64,000 nucleotides of DNA from positions 1 to 64,000 of the forward strand of contig NZ_SMYZ01000060.1 in the NCBI RefSeq assembly GCF_004919685.1, given 5' to 3'. Position numbers and translations under genes: made by a program. This document shows, one piece after another, positions 7,899 through 17,484 of the stretch; the first letter of the stretch is position 1; every line of letters starts with the position of its first letter. The notes beneath the pieces were generated by a model. The model did no database searches. It had not been told where the DNA came from and saw only the letters and a program-made list of their open reading frames with translations. This DNA is from Mesorhizobium norvegicum (GTDB taxonomy: Bacteria; Pseudomonadota; Alphaproteobacteria; Rhizobiales; Rhizobiaceae).

Positions 7899-8723
7899 TT
7901 ACATGATCTGGATCATGTCGCTGCCGTCGCCAAGGAACTGAAGGGCTTCCTTGGGGATCGAAGGGTCCTTCGCGTTGAGCACGGTCAGGCTTTCCAGTTG
8001 CTGACGGCCGATCAGGCCGGGGCCGCGATAGTGCAGCGCCACCTTGGTCGAATAGGGCTGGCGGAACATGGTCGCGGCGATGCCGCTGGTGATGCCGAAC
8101 ATGAACTTCTTGGAGCTGCGCTGCACCGGTGCGAACACGCCGAAGGTAAGCTCATTGCGCTGGATGCGTTCGAAATCGACGGAGAAGACGCGGCCCGCTA
8201 CCGGAAAGACGAAGCCGTAATATTTGAAGACATAGTCGATCTTGTCGGGCGCGTCGTAGCTCGGGAAGCGCTCGATGTAGTAGTGCTGGTAGAAGTCGTT
8301 GTTGCGGTAGATGCAGTAGGCCGAGCGCAGGATCGAGCCTTTGTAGATGGAGGAATACTGATAGCGGTCGTAGACGCCGACGAGGTCGTTGCCGTCCGAC
8401 TTGGCGCCGATGATGGCCGTTTCGATGAATTTCGTGACCTCAGGCGATTCCCGCAGCTTCTCCATCACCTGGAAGAAATTGCCTTCGACGAGTGTCCTGA
8501 ATTCGAAGGCCGGCGAGAACAAGATCGAGACGCTGACGCCGAAGAAATTGGCGATCAGGCTCATGTTCTGTGGCGAGGGCAGGTGCAGGCCGGAGAGATA
8601 TTTGTTGAACTGCTGCCGGTTGAGGCCGATCTTGCGGCAGACCGTGCTGATCGATCCCTGGCGTTCGCACAGAAAACGCAGATTGGCGGCGAAATCCGCG
8701 ATCTTGCCGGCGTCATGATCCAT
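7899..8723 (-). CDS. XRE-family transcriptional regulator
   Basis: 274 residues. An N-terminal helix-turn-helix spans about residues 10-65 (FLCERQGSISTVCRKIGLNR, QFNKYLSGLHLPSP). The remaining 200 residues form an unnamed sensor-like domain with many aromatic residues. It is divergent from the ThDP enzyme gene with 190 bp between them, so it probably regulates that operon and itself. A near-palindromic site in this spacer (8760-8778) shares a 12-bp identical core with a perfect palindrome before the ABC transporter at 17.3 kb; both are candidate binding sites. The ligand is unknown. Confidence 0.8.
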   Translation of the reverse strand: MDHDAGKIADFAANLRFLCERQGSISTVCRKIGLNRQQFNKYLSGLHLPSPQNMSLIANFFGVSVSILFSPAFEFRTLVEGNFFQVMEKLRESPEVTKFIETAIIGAKSDGNDLVGVYDRYQYSSIYKGSILRSAYCIYRNNDFYQHYYIERFPSYDAPDKIDYVFKYYGFVFPVAGRVFSVDFERIQRNELTFGVFAPVQRSSKKFMFGITSGIAATMFRQPYSTKVALHYRGPGLIGRQQLESLTVLNAKDPSIPKEALQFLGDGSDMIQIM

Positions 8724-8759
8724 CCCTACCGTCCGTCCCTGTCAAAATCTGAAGCAATC

Positions 8760-8778
8760 TTGCGCACACAATGCCTCA
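8760..8778. promoter_or_regulatory. Candidate XRE regulator operator 1
   Basis: TTGCGCA-CACAA-TGCCTCA is an imperfect 7-5-7 inverted repeat in the divergent XRE/ThDP spacer. CGCACACAATGC (8763-8774) is identical to the core of the perfect palindrome at 17286-17304. Confidence 0.5.
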
Positions 8779-8913
8779 CGTCGCTTCAACAATCAAATCG
8801 CTGCGAACTTGCCGAAACGGCTTGCCGGATGCTGATTGGGAACGGCATCACGGTAAGGAATTCGCCTGGTTCGCGGGCCTTGCCGGGCAAGAAACAAGAG
8901 AGGGACGAGCCAC

Positions 8914-10716
8914 ATGAGATTGACTGGCGGCCAGATCGTGGCCAGGGCGCTGAAGGACTATGGGATCGAATATGTTGCCGGCGTGCCCGGTCACGGCATC
9001 TGGTCGCTGTTCGACGCCTTCCTCGCCGAAGGCTCGCACATCCCCTTCATCCAGGTCATGCACGAGCAGAGCGCCGTGCATATGGCCGACGGCTATTTCC
9101 GCGCCAGCGGCAAGCCGATGGCTTGCTCGACCTCGATCGGACCTGGCGCCGCCAACACCATCATAGGGCTCGCCACCTGCTACACGGATTCTATTCCGGC
9201 CTTCTACGTCTCGGGCGGCCCGGCAACGCATATGAAGGGCCATGGCGTCATGCAGGAGCTTGAGCGTCAGCAGGAAAACGCCTTTCCGCGCATTACCGAG
9301 CAGGTGACCAAGCGGGCCTACAAGGCCGGCCGGGTCGACGAACTGCCCTTCATCATGCACCGCGCCTTCAACACCATGCTGTCGGGCCGTCCTGGCCCGG
9401 TGCATGTCGAAGTGCCGATGGACATCCAGACCGAGGCGGCCGACGTCACCATCCACCCGCTGGCGCAGCGCATGGCAGTCGGCGTCGCCTATCCCGATCC
9501 GATCGCCGTCGAGAAGGCGGCAGCGCTCCTGCTGTCGGCTGAACGGCCGGTGATCCTCGCCGGCGGCGGCGCTATCAGCGCCAATGCCTCCAAGGCGCTG
9601 ATAGCACTTGCCGAGAAGATCGGCGCCGCCGTCTCGACGACGTGGAACGGCAAGGGCGCGATCTCGGAAGACCATCCGCTGTCGATCGGTGCGATCGGCC
9701 AGACCGGCACCTCCTGCGGCAACGCCATCACCGCCAGCGCCGATGTCGTCATGTCGGTCGGCTGCCGCTTCACCGACTGGTCAGCATCGAGCTACCGCAA
9801 GGGCGCCTCGATCTCGATACCGCCGGGCAAGCTGATCCATATCGACCTCGATCATCACGAGATCGGCAAGAACTACGCCACCGAAGTCGGTATCGTCGCC
9901 GATGCCCGCGTCACGTTGGAAGCGATCCTTTCGGCGATATCCGACCAGCAATCAGCCAGGGTGATGAGCCGCCGCGATCGTTATCTCGCCGATATCCACG
10001 CGGCCAAGACCGAGTGGGAAGCGATGCTGGCGCCGCGCCGTGACTCGCATGAAAGCCCCTTCACCTCGCAGCGGCCGCTCGGTGCGCTGCGCAAGGTGAT
10101 GGATCGCAACGGCATCATCGTGGCCGGCTCGGGCAACACGCAAGGCGCGGTCAAGCAGACGTTCCCGGTCTATGAGCCGCGCACCCATCTGACTTCGGGA
10201 TCGTTCTCGCCAATGGGCTGGGCGGTGCCGGCGGCCCTTGGTGCCAAGCTCGCCATGCCGGACCGCCAGGTGGTGGCGGTCGTCGGCGATGGCGATTTCA
10301 TGATGTCGCTGCCCGAAATGGGTACCGCGGTCATGAACGGCATACCGGCGGTGTTCCTGGTGCAGAACAACCGCGGCTACATGTCGATCCGGGGCGGCCA
10401 GCGCAAGTTTATGGGCCGCCATGTCGCCAGCGAATTCAACTACCACAAGGGCAATGGCGAGCCCTACACCGCTAACATCTCAGAAGTGGCGAAGAATTTC
10501 GGCATGGAATCCTGGAAGGTCGAGGCATCGGATCAACTCGAACCGGCGCTCAAGGCGGCTCTCAACTGCGGCGCCCCGGCGCTGGTCGAAGTGACGACCT
10601 CGCGCGACGCCGCCGGTCCCTTCGTCACCGGCTGGTGGGATTTCCCGTCGCCAGAATATTACGACAAGGAGCAGGAGGCCTACGCCGAAGGCCGCGCGCT
10701 CGAACAGCACCTTTAG
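8914..10716 (+). CDS. ThDP-dependent enzyme, acetolactate synthase-like
   Basis: 600 residues with the three-domain arrangement of the AHAS/POX family. Catalytic Glu51 is in MHEQSAVHMADGY, the middle domain contains AERPVILAGGGA, and the C-terminal ThDP/Mg motif GDGDFMMSLPEMGT ... NN starts near residue 454. It lacks the gene context of branched-chain amino acid synthesis, as no ilvN-type small subunit follows. The sequence around the active site is unlike sulfoacetaldehyde acetyltransferase (Xsc). It is the first gene of a set with a HisD-type dehydrogenase and a dimethylformamidase-like hydrolase, so it is probably a catabolic 2-oxo acid lyase or carboligase. The substrate is unknown. The start ATG 8914 follows GAGAGGGACGAG. 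Confidence 0.85.
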   Translation: MRLTGGQIVARALKDYGIEYVAGVPGHGIWSLFDAFLAEGSHIPFIQVMHEQSAVHMADGYFRASGKPMACSTSIGPGAANTIIGLATCYTDSIPAFYVSGGPATHMKGHGVMQELERQQENAFPRITEQVTKRAYKAGRVDELPFIMHRAFNTMLSGRPGPVHVEVPMDIQTEAADVTIHPLAQRMAVGVAYPDPIAVEKAAALLLSAERPVILAGGGAISANASKALIALAEKIGAAVSTTWNGKGAISEDHPLSIGAIGQTGTSCGNAITASADVVMSVGCRFTDWSASSYRKGASISIPPGKLIHIDLDHHEIGKNYATEVGIVADARVTLEAILSAISDQQSARVMSRRDRYLADIHAAKTEWEAMLAPRRDSHESPFTSQRPLGALRKVMDRNGIIVAGSGNTQGAVKQTFPVYEPRTHLTSGSFSPMGWAVPAALGAKLAMPDRQVVAVVGDGDFMMSLPEMGTAVMNGIPAVFLVQNNRGYMSIRGGQRKFMGRHVASEFNYHKGNGEPYTANISEVAKNFGMESWKVEASDQLEPALKAALNCGAPALVEVTTSRDAAGPFVTGWWDFPSPEYYDKEQEAYAEGRALEQHL

Positions 10717-10827
10717 GACAGCACGAGCGGGCAGCGAAGCCGCCCGTCATCTATAGAAATTGACCGGTTGCAGCGTCGTGCCTGTCGCGGCGATGGCCGA
10801 ACTTTGCCTGCCAGAAAGGCCCTTGCC

Positions 10828-12132
10828 ATGATCAGACATTTGAAGTCGGCGCTGCTTGAAGGCGAGGCCGCGCAGGCTACCGCCGTGACCAGGACGGTCG
10901 AAGCCCTTCTGGCGGAGGTCGAGCGCGGCGGCGACGCAGCAGTGCGGGGGCTGTCGGTCAAATTCGACGGTCTCGATCGCCAGTCCTACCGGCTGACCGA
11001 TGCGGAGATCAGGCGCTGCGTCGACAGCCTTACCAATCGTCAGCGCGCCGACATTGAGTTCGCGCAAGACCAGGTTCGTGGTTTTGCTCAGGCACAGAAG
11101 GACGCTCTCAGGGATATCGAGGTCGAGACTTTGCCGGGCGTTGTGCTCGGCCACAGGAACATCCCGGTCGCCAATGTCGGCTGCTACGTGCCGGGCGGCA
11201 AATACCCGCTTCTTGCTTCCGCGCACATGTCGGTGCTGACCGCCAAAGTCGCCGGCTGCGACCGCGTCATCACCTGTGCGCCGCCCTTTGCCGGCGCGAT
11301 CGCGCCGCGGATCGTCGCCGCCCAGCATCTGGCCGGCGCCGACGAGATCTATTGCCTAGGCGGCGTGCAGGCGATCGCGGCGATGGCTTTCGGCACCGAG
11401 ACTATTCAGCCGGTCGATATGTTGGCCGGCCCCGGCAATGCCTATGTGGCCGAAGCCAAGCGGCTGCTGTTCGGCCGCGTCGGCATTGATCTTTTCGCCG
11501 GCCCGACGGAGACGCTCGTCATTGCCGACGACACGGTCGATGGCGAGTTGTGCGCCACCGATCTGCTCGGCCAGGCCGAGCATGGCGTCAATTCCCCCGC
11601 CGTGCTTGTTACCAATTCGGAGAAGCTCGCCAGAGACACGCTTGCCGAGATCGAGCGGCTGCTGAAAATCCTGCCGACCGCGGCCATCGCCCGCAAGGCC
11701 TGGGAAGACTATGGCGAGGTCATCGTCTGCGACACGCTCGACGAGATGGTGTCGGAAGCAGACCGCATCGCGTCGGAACATGTGCAGGTGATGACTGCAG
11801 ACCCTGACTATTTCCTCGACAGGATGAAGAATTACGGCGCGATGTTCCTCGGCGCGCGTACCACCGTTGCCTATGGCGACAAGGTGATCGGCACCAACCA
11901 CACGCTGCCGACCAAGCGAGCGGCGCGCTATACGGGCGGACTGTGGGTCGGCAAGTTCCTGAAAACCTGCACCTATCAGCGGATCCTGACCGACGAGGCC
12001 TCGGTGCTGGTCGGCGAGTATTGCTCGCGCCTCTGCATCATGGAAGGATTTGCCGGGCACGCCGAACAGGCCAATGTAAGGCTGCGGCGCTATGGCGGCA
12101 GGAACGTTCCCTACGGCGGCGCCGTGGGGTAG
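10828..12132 (+). CDS. Histidinol dehydrogenase-family NAD-dependent dehydrogenase
   Basis: 434 residues of the HisD family, which oxidise alcohols to acids with NAD and Zn. Recognisable blocks are [43 protein letters not shown], the Zn/substrate region DLLGQAEHG and GTNHTLPT. It lies outside any histidine operon, between a ThDP enzyme and an amidohydrolase-like gene, so a catabolic alcohol dehydrogenase role, as in HpsN (sulfopropanediol) or similar HisD paralogues, is more likely than histidine synthesis. ATG 10828 is preferred over an upstream ATG at 10768 because family similarity begins there. Confidence 0.85.
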   Translation: MIRHLKSALLEGEAAQATAVTRTVEALLAEVERGGDAAVRGLSVKFDGLDRQSYRLTDAEIRRCVDSLTNRQRADIEFAQDQVRGFAQAQKDALRDIEVETLPGVVLGHRNIPVANVGCYVPGGKYPLLASAHMSVLTAKVAGCDRVITCAPPFAGAIAPRIVAAQHLAGADEIYCLGGVQAIAAMAFGTETIQPVDMLAGPGNAYVAEAKRLLFGRVGIDLFAGPTETLVIADDTVDGELCATDLLGQAEHGVNSPAVLVTNSEKLARDTLAEIERLLKILPTAAIARKAWEDYGEVIVCDTLDEMVSEADRIASEHVQVMTADPDYFLDRMKNYGAMFLGARTTVAYGDKVIGTNHTLPTKRAARYTGGLWVGKFLKTCTYQRILTDEASVLVGEYCSRLCIMEGFAGHAEQANVRLRRYGGRNVPYGGAVG

Positions 12133-12156
12133 ATGCCGCACGAAGGGAACAGCGCT

Positions 12157-14289
12157 ATGCTGACTGGCTACACCGATCGCCTCAGTGCCCGTCCGGGCGA
12201 GACGCTGTCCTTCATGGTCAGCACCGACGCGGCACTGTTCAAGGCCGAGATCGTGCGGCTGCTGCATGGCGACACCGATCCGCGTGGCCCCGGCCGCCGC
12301 GAACTCGCTATCGGCGCCGAGGTGGATGGCGAGTACCCGGGTGTTGAGCAGCAGCTTTCTCCTGGCTCCTGCGTCATCGTTGCCGATCATGCGAAACTGC
12401 GGCTGGCTGGCGACTTCACTCTGTTCGCCTGGATTCGCCCAACGCGATTGGCCGCCGGCGAACAATTGATCCTGTCCAAGGAAGGGCCTGGCGATGCCGG
12501 CTATGGGTTTGGCCTGACCGACACCGGCAGGCTGTTCCTGCGCCTCGGCGCGGTGTGCATCGAAGGGACATCGCCGATACTGGAGCAGCGCTGGCACTGG
12601 GTTGCCGCGCGCTACGACGCTGCCAGTGGCTCGGCCCGGCTCTCGGCCGGCTTGTCCGCGCGCGATCAGTCGCTTGTGGGCGATTTCGGCGGGGCAGGGC
12701 ATTTGTCGCACGCTGCAACCTCTGACGCGCCACTGCTGATTGCCGCGTCGATGCGCGATGGCCGGCGCGGCGGCTTCTACAACGGGCTGATCGCCGATCC
12801 CTGCATCTTCGGCAAATGCCTTGATGACGCCGAGCTTGGTGCTCTGGCGAAGCGTGTCGACGTCACGGACTTGCCGCAGCCCTGCATCGCCGCCTGGGAC
12901 TTCAGTGTCGGCAGCAGTGGTACGATCGTTCGCGACGCTGGTGGGCTGGGGTTGGACGGCGCCACGCATCAGTCGCCGGTGCGCGCCATGACCGGACCGC
13001 ACTGGACCGGCGAGACGGATGACCCAAGAATCGATCCGCGCGGCTACTCGGCGATCCATTTCCACGAGGACAGCCTGTCGGATGCCGGCTGGCGGCCGAG
13101 CTTTGTCTTCACCGTGCCGGACGATCTGCCGAGCGGCATCTATGCGGCCCGGCTGACGGCGGGCGATGAGACCGACGACCTGCCTTTCCTCGTCTGCCCG
13201 CCGAAGGGGGTTGCAACGGCGCCGCTGGCGCTGCTGGTGCCGACCTTCACCTATCTCGCTTATGGCAACGAGATGTGGGGCGAATACGGGCTGAACTGCC
13301 TCTACGACCATTATGTCGATGGCGCGGGGGTGCCGCTTGCCTCGCAGCACCACCCGATCAAGACCTTCCGGCCCGGGCGCGGCTTGCTGAAATCCGTAGC
13401 CGGCGCGCGTTTCGGCCGGCATCTCTGCGCCGATCTTTATGTGGTGGACTGGTTGGGCGCGACCGGTCAGCCGGTCGACATCATCACCGACCACGAATTG
13501 CACCGCGAAGGTGCCGCGCTGCTGTCGCGCTACAAGGCGGTGATGACCGGATCGCATCCCGAATATGTCTCAGGCCAGATGCTCGACGCGCTGGAAGCCT
13601 ATCTCGGCGCCGGCGGCAGCGTCGCCTATCTCGGCGGCAACGGGTTTTACAGCGTCACCTCGCTGGCCGAGGATGGCAGCATGATCGAGGTGCGGCGGCC
13701 CAACGGGACGCGGCCCTGGTCGTCCAATCCCGGCGAAGGCCATCACGCGCTGACCGGCGAACCCGGCGGCCTGTGGCGGTTTCGCGGCCGCGCGCCGCAG
13801 CGCCTGGTCGGCGTCGGCTTCACCGCGCAAGGATGGACCTCGCGTGACGATTGCGGCTTGCCGCGCCCCTACCGGCAGACAGGCGACCGCAGCCATCCGC
13901 TGGCGGCGGAACTGCTTTACGGCGTCGGCGAGAGCGAGGCGATCGGCGATTTCGAAACGCTGGGGCTCGGCATCGGTGCGGCCGGTGACGAGGTGGACCG
14001 CGCCGACGCCGCACTCGGCACGCCGGCGCATGCGCTGGTGCTGGCGACGGCAACCGGGTTTTCGACCGACTACCAGTTGGTTATCGACGAGCGCCGCCAG
14101 GTCAACGAAGCCTCGACGCTTGCCGGCGATCCGCAGGTGCGGTCCGACATCGTCTGCTTCGAAACCGCCGCAGGCGGCCTCGTCTTCTCGGTCGGCTCGA
14201 TGCAGTGGTTCAGTGCGCTCTCGCACAATGGCTACGACAACACCGTCTCGACGCTGACGAGGAATGTGCTGAAGCGGATGCTGCGTTAG
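12157..14289 (+). CDS. N,N-dimethylformamidase large-subunit-like protein
   Basis: About 710 residues. The N-terminal third holds a LamG/concanavalin-like module (FTLFAWIRP, WHWVAARYDA). The C-terminal half matches the dimethylformamidase beta-subunit catalytic domain (LVPTFTYLAYGNE, YGLNCLYDHYVDG, TGSHPEYVS, GGSVAYLGGNGFY). That enzyme hydrolyses an amide bond at a mononuclear iron held by two Tyr and one Glu; the Tyr residues of TFTYLAYGNE and the Glu of HPEY are candidates, not verified by alignment. No small alpha subunit gene is seen nearby. ATG 12157 is chosen because GAAGGGA precedes it; an ATG at 12133 abuts the hisD stop. The true substrate is probably another amide. Confidence 0.75.
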   Translation: MLTGYTDRLSARPGETLSFMVSTDAALFKAEIVRLLHGDTDPRGPGRRELAIGAEVDGEYPGVEQQLSPGSCVIVADHAKLRLAGDFTLFAWIRPTRLAAGEQLILSKEGPGDAGYGFGLTDTGRLFLRLGAVCIEGTSPILEQRWHWVAARYDAASGSARLSAGLSARDQSLVGDFGGAGHLSHAATSDAPLLIAASMRDGRRGGFYNGLIADPCIFGKCLDDAELGALAKRVDVTDLPQPCIAAWDFSVGSSGTIVRDAGGLGLDGATHQSPVRAMTGPHWTGETDDPRIDPRGYSAIHFHEDSLSDAGWRPSFVFTVPDDLPSGIYAARLTAGDETDDLPFLVCPPKGVATAPLALLVPTFTYLAYGNEMWGEYGLNCLYDHYVDGAGVPLASQHHPIKTFRPGRGLLKSVAGARFGRHLCADLYVVDWLGATGQPVDIITDHELHREGAALLSRYKAVMTGSHPEYVSGQMLDALEAYLGAGGSVAYLGGNGFYSVTSLAEDGSMIEVRRPNGTRPWSSNPGEGHHALTGEPGGLWRFRGRAPQRLVGVGFTAQGWTSRDDCGLPRPYRQTGDRSHPLAAELLYGVGESEAIGDFETLGLGIGAAGDEVDRADAALGTPAHALVLATATGFSTDYQLVIDERRQVNEASTLAGDPQVRSDIVCFETAAGGLVFSVGSMQWFSALSHNGYDNTVSTLTRNVLKRMLR

Positions 14290-14307
14290 GCGAGTCGTTC
14301 GCCTAAC
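14285..14307. terminator. Hairpin across two convergent stop codons
   Basis: A perfect 9-bp inverted repeat (GTTAGGCGA-gtcgt-TCGCCTAAC) contains the stop codons of both converging genes. There is no T-run on either side, so terminator function is only probable. Confidence 0.45.
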
Positions 14308-15770
14308 CCGAGATGGCTGCGGATCACCTGATTGAGCTTGTGCAGGGCGCGCGGGATCTGTTTGTCTTCGGTCGCCGCATAACCGATCATCAACCCGTGC
14401 TCTGGCGCGCCGTGGATATAATGCGCTGACAGGGGCGTGACGTTGACACCGGCCCTGAGCGCGTTTTCGACGATGGCGACATCGCCGACTGGGGTGCGAA
14501 AGCGCCATGTCGTCTGCAGGCCGTTGCCTTCGTCGAGCTGTTCCATCACGTCGCCGAACAGCGCTTGGGCATGTCCGCACAAGAGTGCCCGCCTGGCCGC
14601 GTACAGGCGCTTCATGCGCCTGGTGTGGCGGGCGAAGTCGCCGTTGCGGATGAAGTCGGCAAGGGCAGCCTGGGTGGCCAGCGGGGCCGCCGTACCCATC
14701 AGGAAGTTCGCCTTGCGCACCGGTCGCACCACTTCGCCGGGAAAGATGATGAAGCCCAGCCTCAGGTCGGGCAGCATCGTCTTGGCGAACGAGCCGACAT
14801 AGATGGTGCGATGATCGGCATCCTGTGACTGCAACGTGGGCACACGGTTGCCGCTGAAGCGGAACTCGCTGTCGAAATCATCCTCGATCACCCAGGCGCC
14901 GGTTTCGGCGGCGAGCTGCAGCAGACGCAAACGCTGTTCGATGCGCATGGTCGAGCCGAGCGGGAACTGGCAGGACGGGGTCAGGTAGATCAGTTTCGGC
15001 CGTATCGCCGCGATCGTGTTGAGGTTCCAGTTGCGTCCATTCACATCAAGTGGCGCGATGCGCGCGCCCGCCGCGCCGAAGGCGCCGTGCGCACCGGTAT
15101 AGCCCGGCTCCTCGATCATGACAGGATCGCCGGCATCGATCAGCAGATGCGCCAGCAGCGTGAAAGCGCTCTGCGCGCCGCCGGTCACCATGATCTGGTC
15201 CGGCTGGCATTTCACGCCGCGCGACGACTGCATGTACTGGGCGATCACCTCGCGCAGGCCCTGATGGCCGCCATAGCTGTGGTAGCCGAAGGTTTCGCCG
15301 GCGGTGTGGCGCATATGCTTCGACAGCAGGCGGCGCCAGATGGTGAAGGGAAATGACCCGGCGTCAGGCAGGCCGGGCTGCAGGAAATGGCTGCCTGGAA
15401 AACCGGTTTCATGACGCAAGGTGACCAGCGCCTGGCCGCGCCGCGAAAGACTGTCCTGAAGCCGCGGCAGCGGTTCGGCGTTGCGTCCGCCGCCGGCGGA
15501 AGGCAGCGGCAGCACCCTGGCGCGCGCACCCTTGCGGGTCTCGATATAGCCTTCCGTCTCCAACTGCTCGAAGGCGGCGATGGTGGTGGTGCGCGACAGG
15601 CCAAGATCGGCAGCCAGCGCCCGCGTGGAAGGCAGCCGCGTGCCGCTTCTCAGCACACCCGCCGTGATCTGGTCGCGGATCCGGCGATAGAGTTGCTGGA
15701 AGATCGGAACCTGGCCATGCTGTTCGAACCCGGTCGGGTCGATGGCGATATCGCGGATCGGCTCGCCCAA
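14286..15770 (-). CDS. MocR-type transcriptional regulator (GntR plus aminotransferase fold)
   Basis: 494 residues. A GntR-type winged helix occupies about residues 20-85 (QLYRRIRDQITAGVLRSGTRLPSTR). A fold-type I aminotransferase domain runs from about 120 to the end, with EDDFDSEF at about 297-304 and the PLP-binding Lys330 in GSFAKTML. Such regulators (GabR, TauR, PdxR) sense PLP adducts of amines and usually activate a divergent aminotransferase gene. That is the arrangement here, with a class III aminotransferase starting about 100 bp away. The stop overlaps the convergent hydrolase stop. Confidence 0.88.
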   Translation of the reverse strand: MGEPIRDIAIDPTGFEQHGQVPIFQQLYRRIRDQITAGVLRSGTRLPSTRALAADLGLSRTTTIAAFEQLETEGYIETRKGARARVLPLPSAGGGRNAEPLPRLQDSLSRRGQALVTLRHETGFPGSHFLQPGLPDAGSFPFTIWRRLLSKHMRHTAGETFGYHSYGGHQGLREVIAQYMQSSRGVKCQPDQIMVTGGAQSAFTLLAHLLIDAGDPVMIEEPGYTGAHGAFGAAGARIAPLDVNGRNWNLNTIAAIRPKLIYLTPSCQFPLGSTMRIEQRLRLLQLAAETGAWVIEDDFDSEFRFSGNRVPTLQSQDADHRTIYVGSFAKTMLPDLRLGFIIFPGEVVRPVRKANFLMGTAAPLATQAALADFIRNGDFARHTRRMKRLYAARRALLCGHAQALFGDVMEQLDEGNGLQTTWRFRTPVGDVAIVENALRAGVNVTPLSAHYIHGAPEHGLMIGYAATEDKQIPRALHKLNQVIRSHLGLGERLA

Positions 15771-15870
15771 ACTGGTATCCTCACTTTGTCTGTTTCTGGC
15801 GATTTTCGGACAGTCACCAGTCTCCTATCGTTCCGGCATCGAGACCGAAGTCAAGCTGGAAGGCAGGGCC

Positions 15871-17238
15871 ATGACCACGCAGATGCTGAGAAATTCCGCC
15901 GGGGATGCCGAGGCTGCCGCCAAGCACCTGATCTTCCCGCTGGTGCCGCGTGAGGACATGCAAGCCTATGGCCCGAGCATCCTGATGTCTGGCAGCGGCG
16001 TACGCGTCACCGACCAGCATGGCACGACGATGCTGGATATGATGAGCGCCACGACGCGCGCGGGCTCGCTCGGCTATGGCAATCGCGAAATCGCGCAGGC
16101 GATGTACGACCAGGCGATCACCATGCATTATTCGGGCGCCGGGCGGAACACCAACGCGGCGGCCGCCCGGCTGGCGGAGAAGCTGACCGAGATCACGCCC
16201 GGCCGGCTGAACCGCGTGACCTTCACCTCCGGCGGTTCGGAAGCGACGGAAACCGCGCTGAAGATCGCCAAGCAGTATCTGCAGCAGAGCGGCAGGAAGC
16301 CGCGCGCCTTCAAGGTCATCTCGCGCTGGAGCGCCTATCACGGCGCGACCATGGGCGCACTGTCCTGCACCGACTGGCTGGCGGTGCGCGACGTGCCCGA
16401 TCCGCGCGTACCGGGCCACAGTTTCGTCGCCAACCCGATGCGTTACCGCAACCCCTACGGGCTCGACGAGGAGACCTATTCAGATATCTGCGTCGCTCAT
16501 CTTGAGCGTCAGATATTGCTTGAGGACCCCGAATTGGTCGCCGCCTTTATCGGTGAGCCGTTCCAGCAGGCCAACGGCGTGCAGATCCCGATGCCGAGCT
16601 ATTGGAAGAAGGTGCGCGCGCTGTGTGACAAATACGGTATCCTGCTGATCATGGACGAGGTCATCACCGGCTTCGGGCGCACTGGCACCTGGTTCGCCAC
16701 CGAACAGCTCGGCATCGAGCCCGACATCCTCAACATGGCCAAGTCGATGGGCGCCGGCTACGCGCCGATCGGCGCCGTCATGACCCGCGACGAGATCGCC
16801 GACGGCATCAGCCATTTCCGTCATGTCCACACCTATGCCGGCCACGCCATCTGCTGCGCCGCCTCGCTCAAGGTAATCGAGATCATGGAGCGTGAGCGCC
16901 TTGTCGAAACTTCCGACGTGCTCGGCCATCAATGGCAGCAGGCGATGAAGGACGCCTTTGGCGATCACCCTATCGTCGGCGACATACGCGGCCGCGGTTT
17001 CTGGCAGGCGATCGACTTCACCGCCGACAAGGCAAGCCGGGCCGCCTTCACCGATGACACGGTGGTGGCGATCGCCAGGCGAGCGCGCGAACTCGGCGTC
17101 ATCGTAGGCCCGATCGGCACCGCCATCGAGATCGCGCCGGCGCTGATCGCCACACGCGAGGACCTGGCCGAGTGCACTCGCGCGATGGCACAGGCGATTG
17201 ACGATGTCGCACGCCAACGCGGCCTTGCTGGCAACTAG
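15871..17238 (+). CDS. Class III aminotransferase
   Basis: 455 residues of the PLP-dependent omega-aminotransferase family: SGGSEATETALK for phosphate binding, YHGATMGALS, Asp262 in MDEVITGFGRTGTWF and the Schiff-base Lys291 in NMAKSMGAGYAPIGA. Family members use taurine, beta-alanine, GABA or diamines with pyruvate or 2-oxoglutarate. Divergence from a MocR regulator and closeness to a polyamine-type transporter suggest an omega-amino acid or amine substrate. The ATG at 15871 is chosen because upstream codons overlap the regulator gene and show no family similarity; AAGGCAGGG precedes it. Confidence 0.87.
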   Translation: MTTQMLRNSAGDAEAAAKHLIFPLVPREDMQAYGPSILMSGSGVRVTDQHGTTMLDMMSATTRAGSLGYGNREIAQAMYDQAITMHYSGAGRNTNAAAARLAEKLTEITPGRLNRVTFTSGGSEATETALKIAKQYLQQSGRKPRAFKVISRWSAYHGATMGALSCTDWLAVRDVPDPRVPGHSFVANPMRYRNPYGLDEETYSDICVAHLERQILLEDPELVAAFIGEPFQQANGVQIPMPSYWKKVRALCDKYGILLIMDEVITGFGRTGTWFATEQLGIEPDILNMAKSMGAGYAPIGAVMTRDEIADGISHFRHVHTYAGHAICCAASLKVIEIMERERLVETSDVLGHQWQQAMKDAFGDHPIVGDIRGRGFWQAIDFTADKASRAAFTDDTVVAIARRARELGVIVGPIGTAIEIAPALIATREDLAECTRAMAQAIDDVARQRGLAGN

Positions 17239-17285
17239 CGGCGGACGATGGCGTGCTGGAAGGCGTCTCTGCGTTTGAAGCATAC

Positions 17286-17304
17286 TGACGCACACAATGC
17301 GTCA
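17286..17304. promoter_or_regulatory. Candidate XRE regulator operator 2
   Basis: TGACGCA-CACAA-TGCGTCA, a perfect 7-5-7 palindrome in the spacer before the ABC transporter ATPase gene. Its core CGCACACAATGC (17289-17300) recurs at 8763-8774 in the XRE/ThDP divergent promoter, suggesting a common regulon. Confidence 0.6.
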
Positions 17305-17484
17305 TGGTGAGAACAAAAAACGGGATTCGCGAAATTGACGGGAGGGTCGAGTAACTCGATGATTTCACGACTGAATTCCGGACATGCAGGTTTTCGCATA
17401 TCGGCGTTTCGTCTAAATGGCCCGCAGAGGTCAGCAGTGCCTACGCACACCAACAAATCGGCCAGCTACAGGGGACATCTCACA

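Noticed and set aside
8914-10716. Call as biosynthetic acetolactate synthase (ilvB) or as sulfoacetaldehyde acetyltransferase (xsc)
   Set aside because: No regulatory subunit gene, catabolic neighbours, and active-site segments that do not look like Xsc.
10828-12132. Call as histidine biosynthesis gene hisD
   Set aside because: No his genes nearby. The context is catabolic and HisD paralogues with other substrates are common.
11356-13557. Very long minus-strand open frame opposite the HisD and amidase-like genes
   Set aside because: High-GC antisense shadow. No domain or ribosome site, and the plus-strand frames are clear families.
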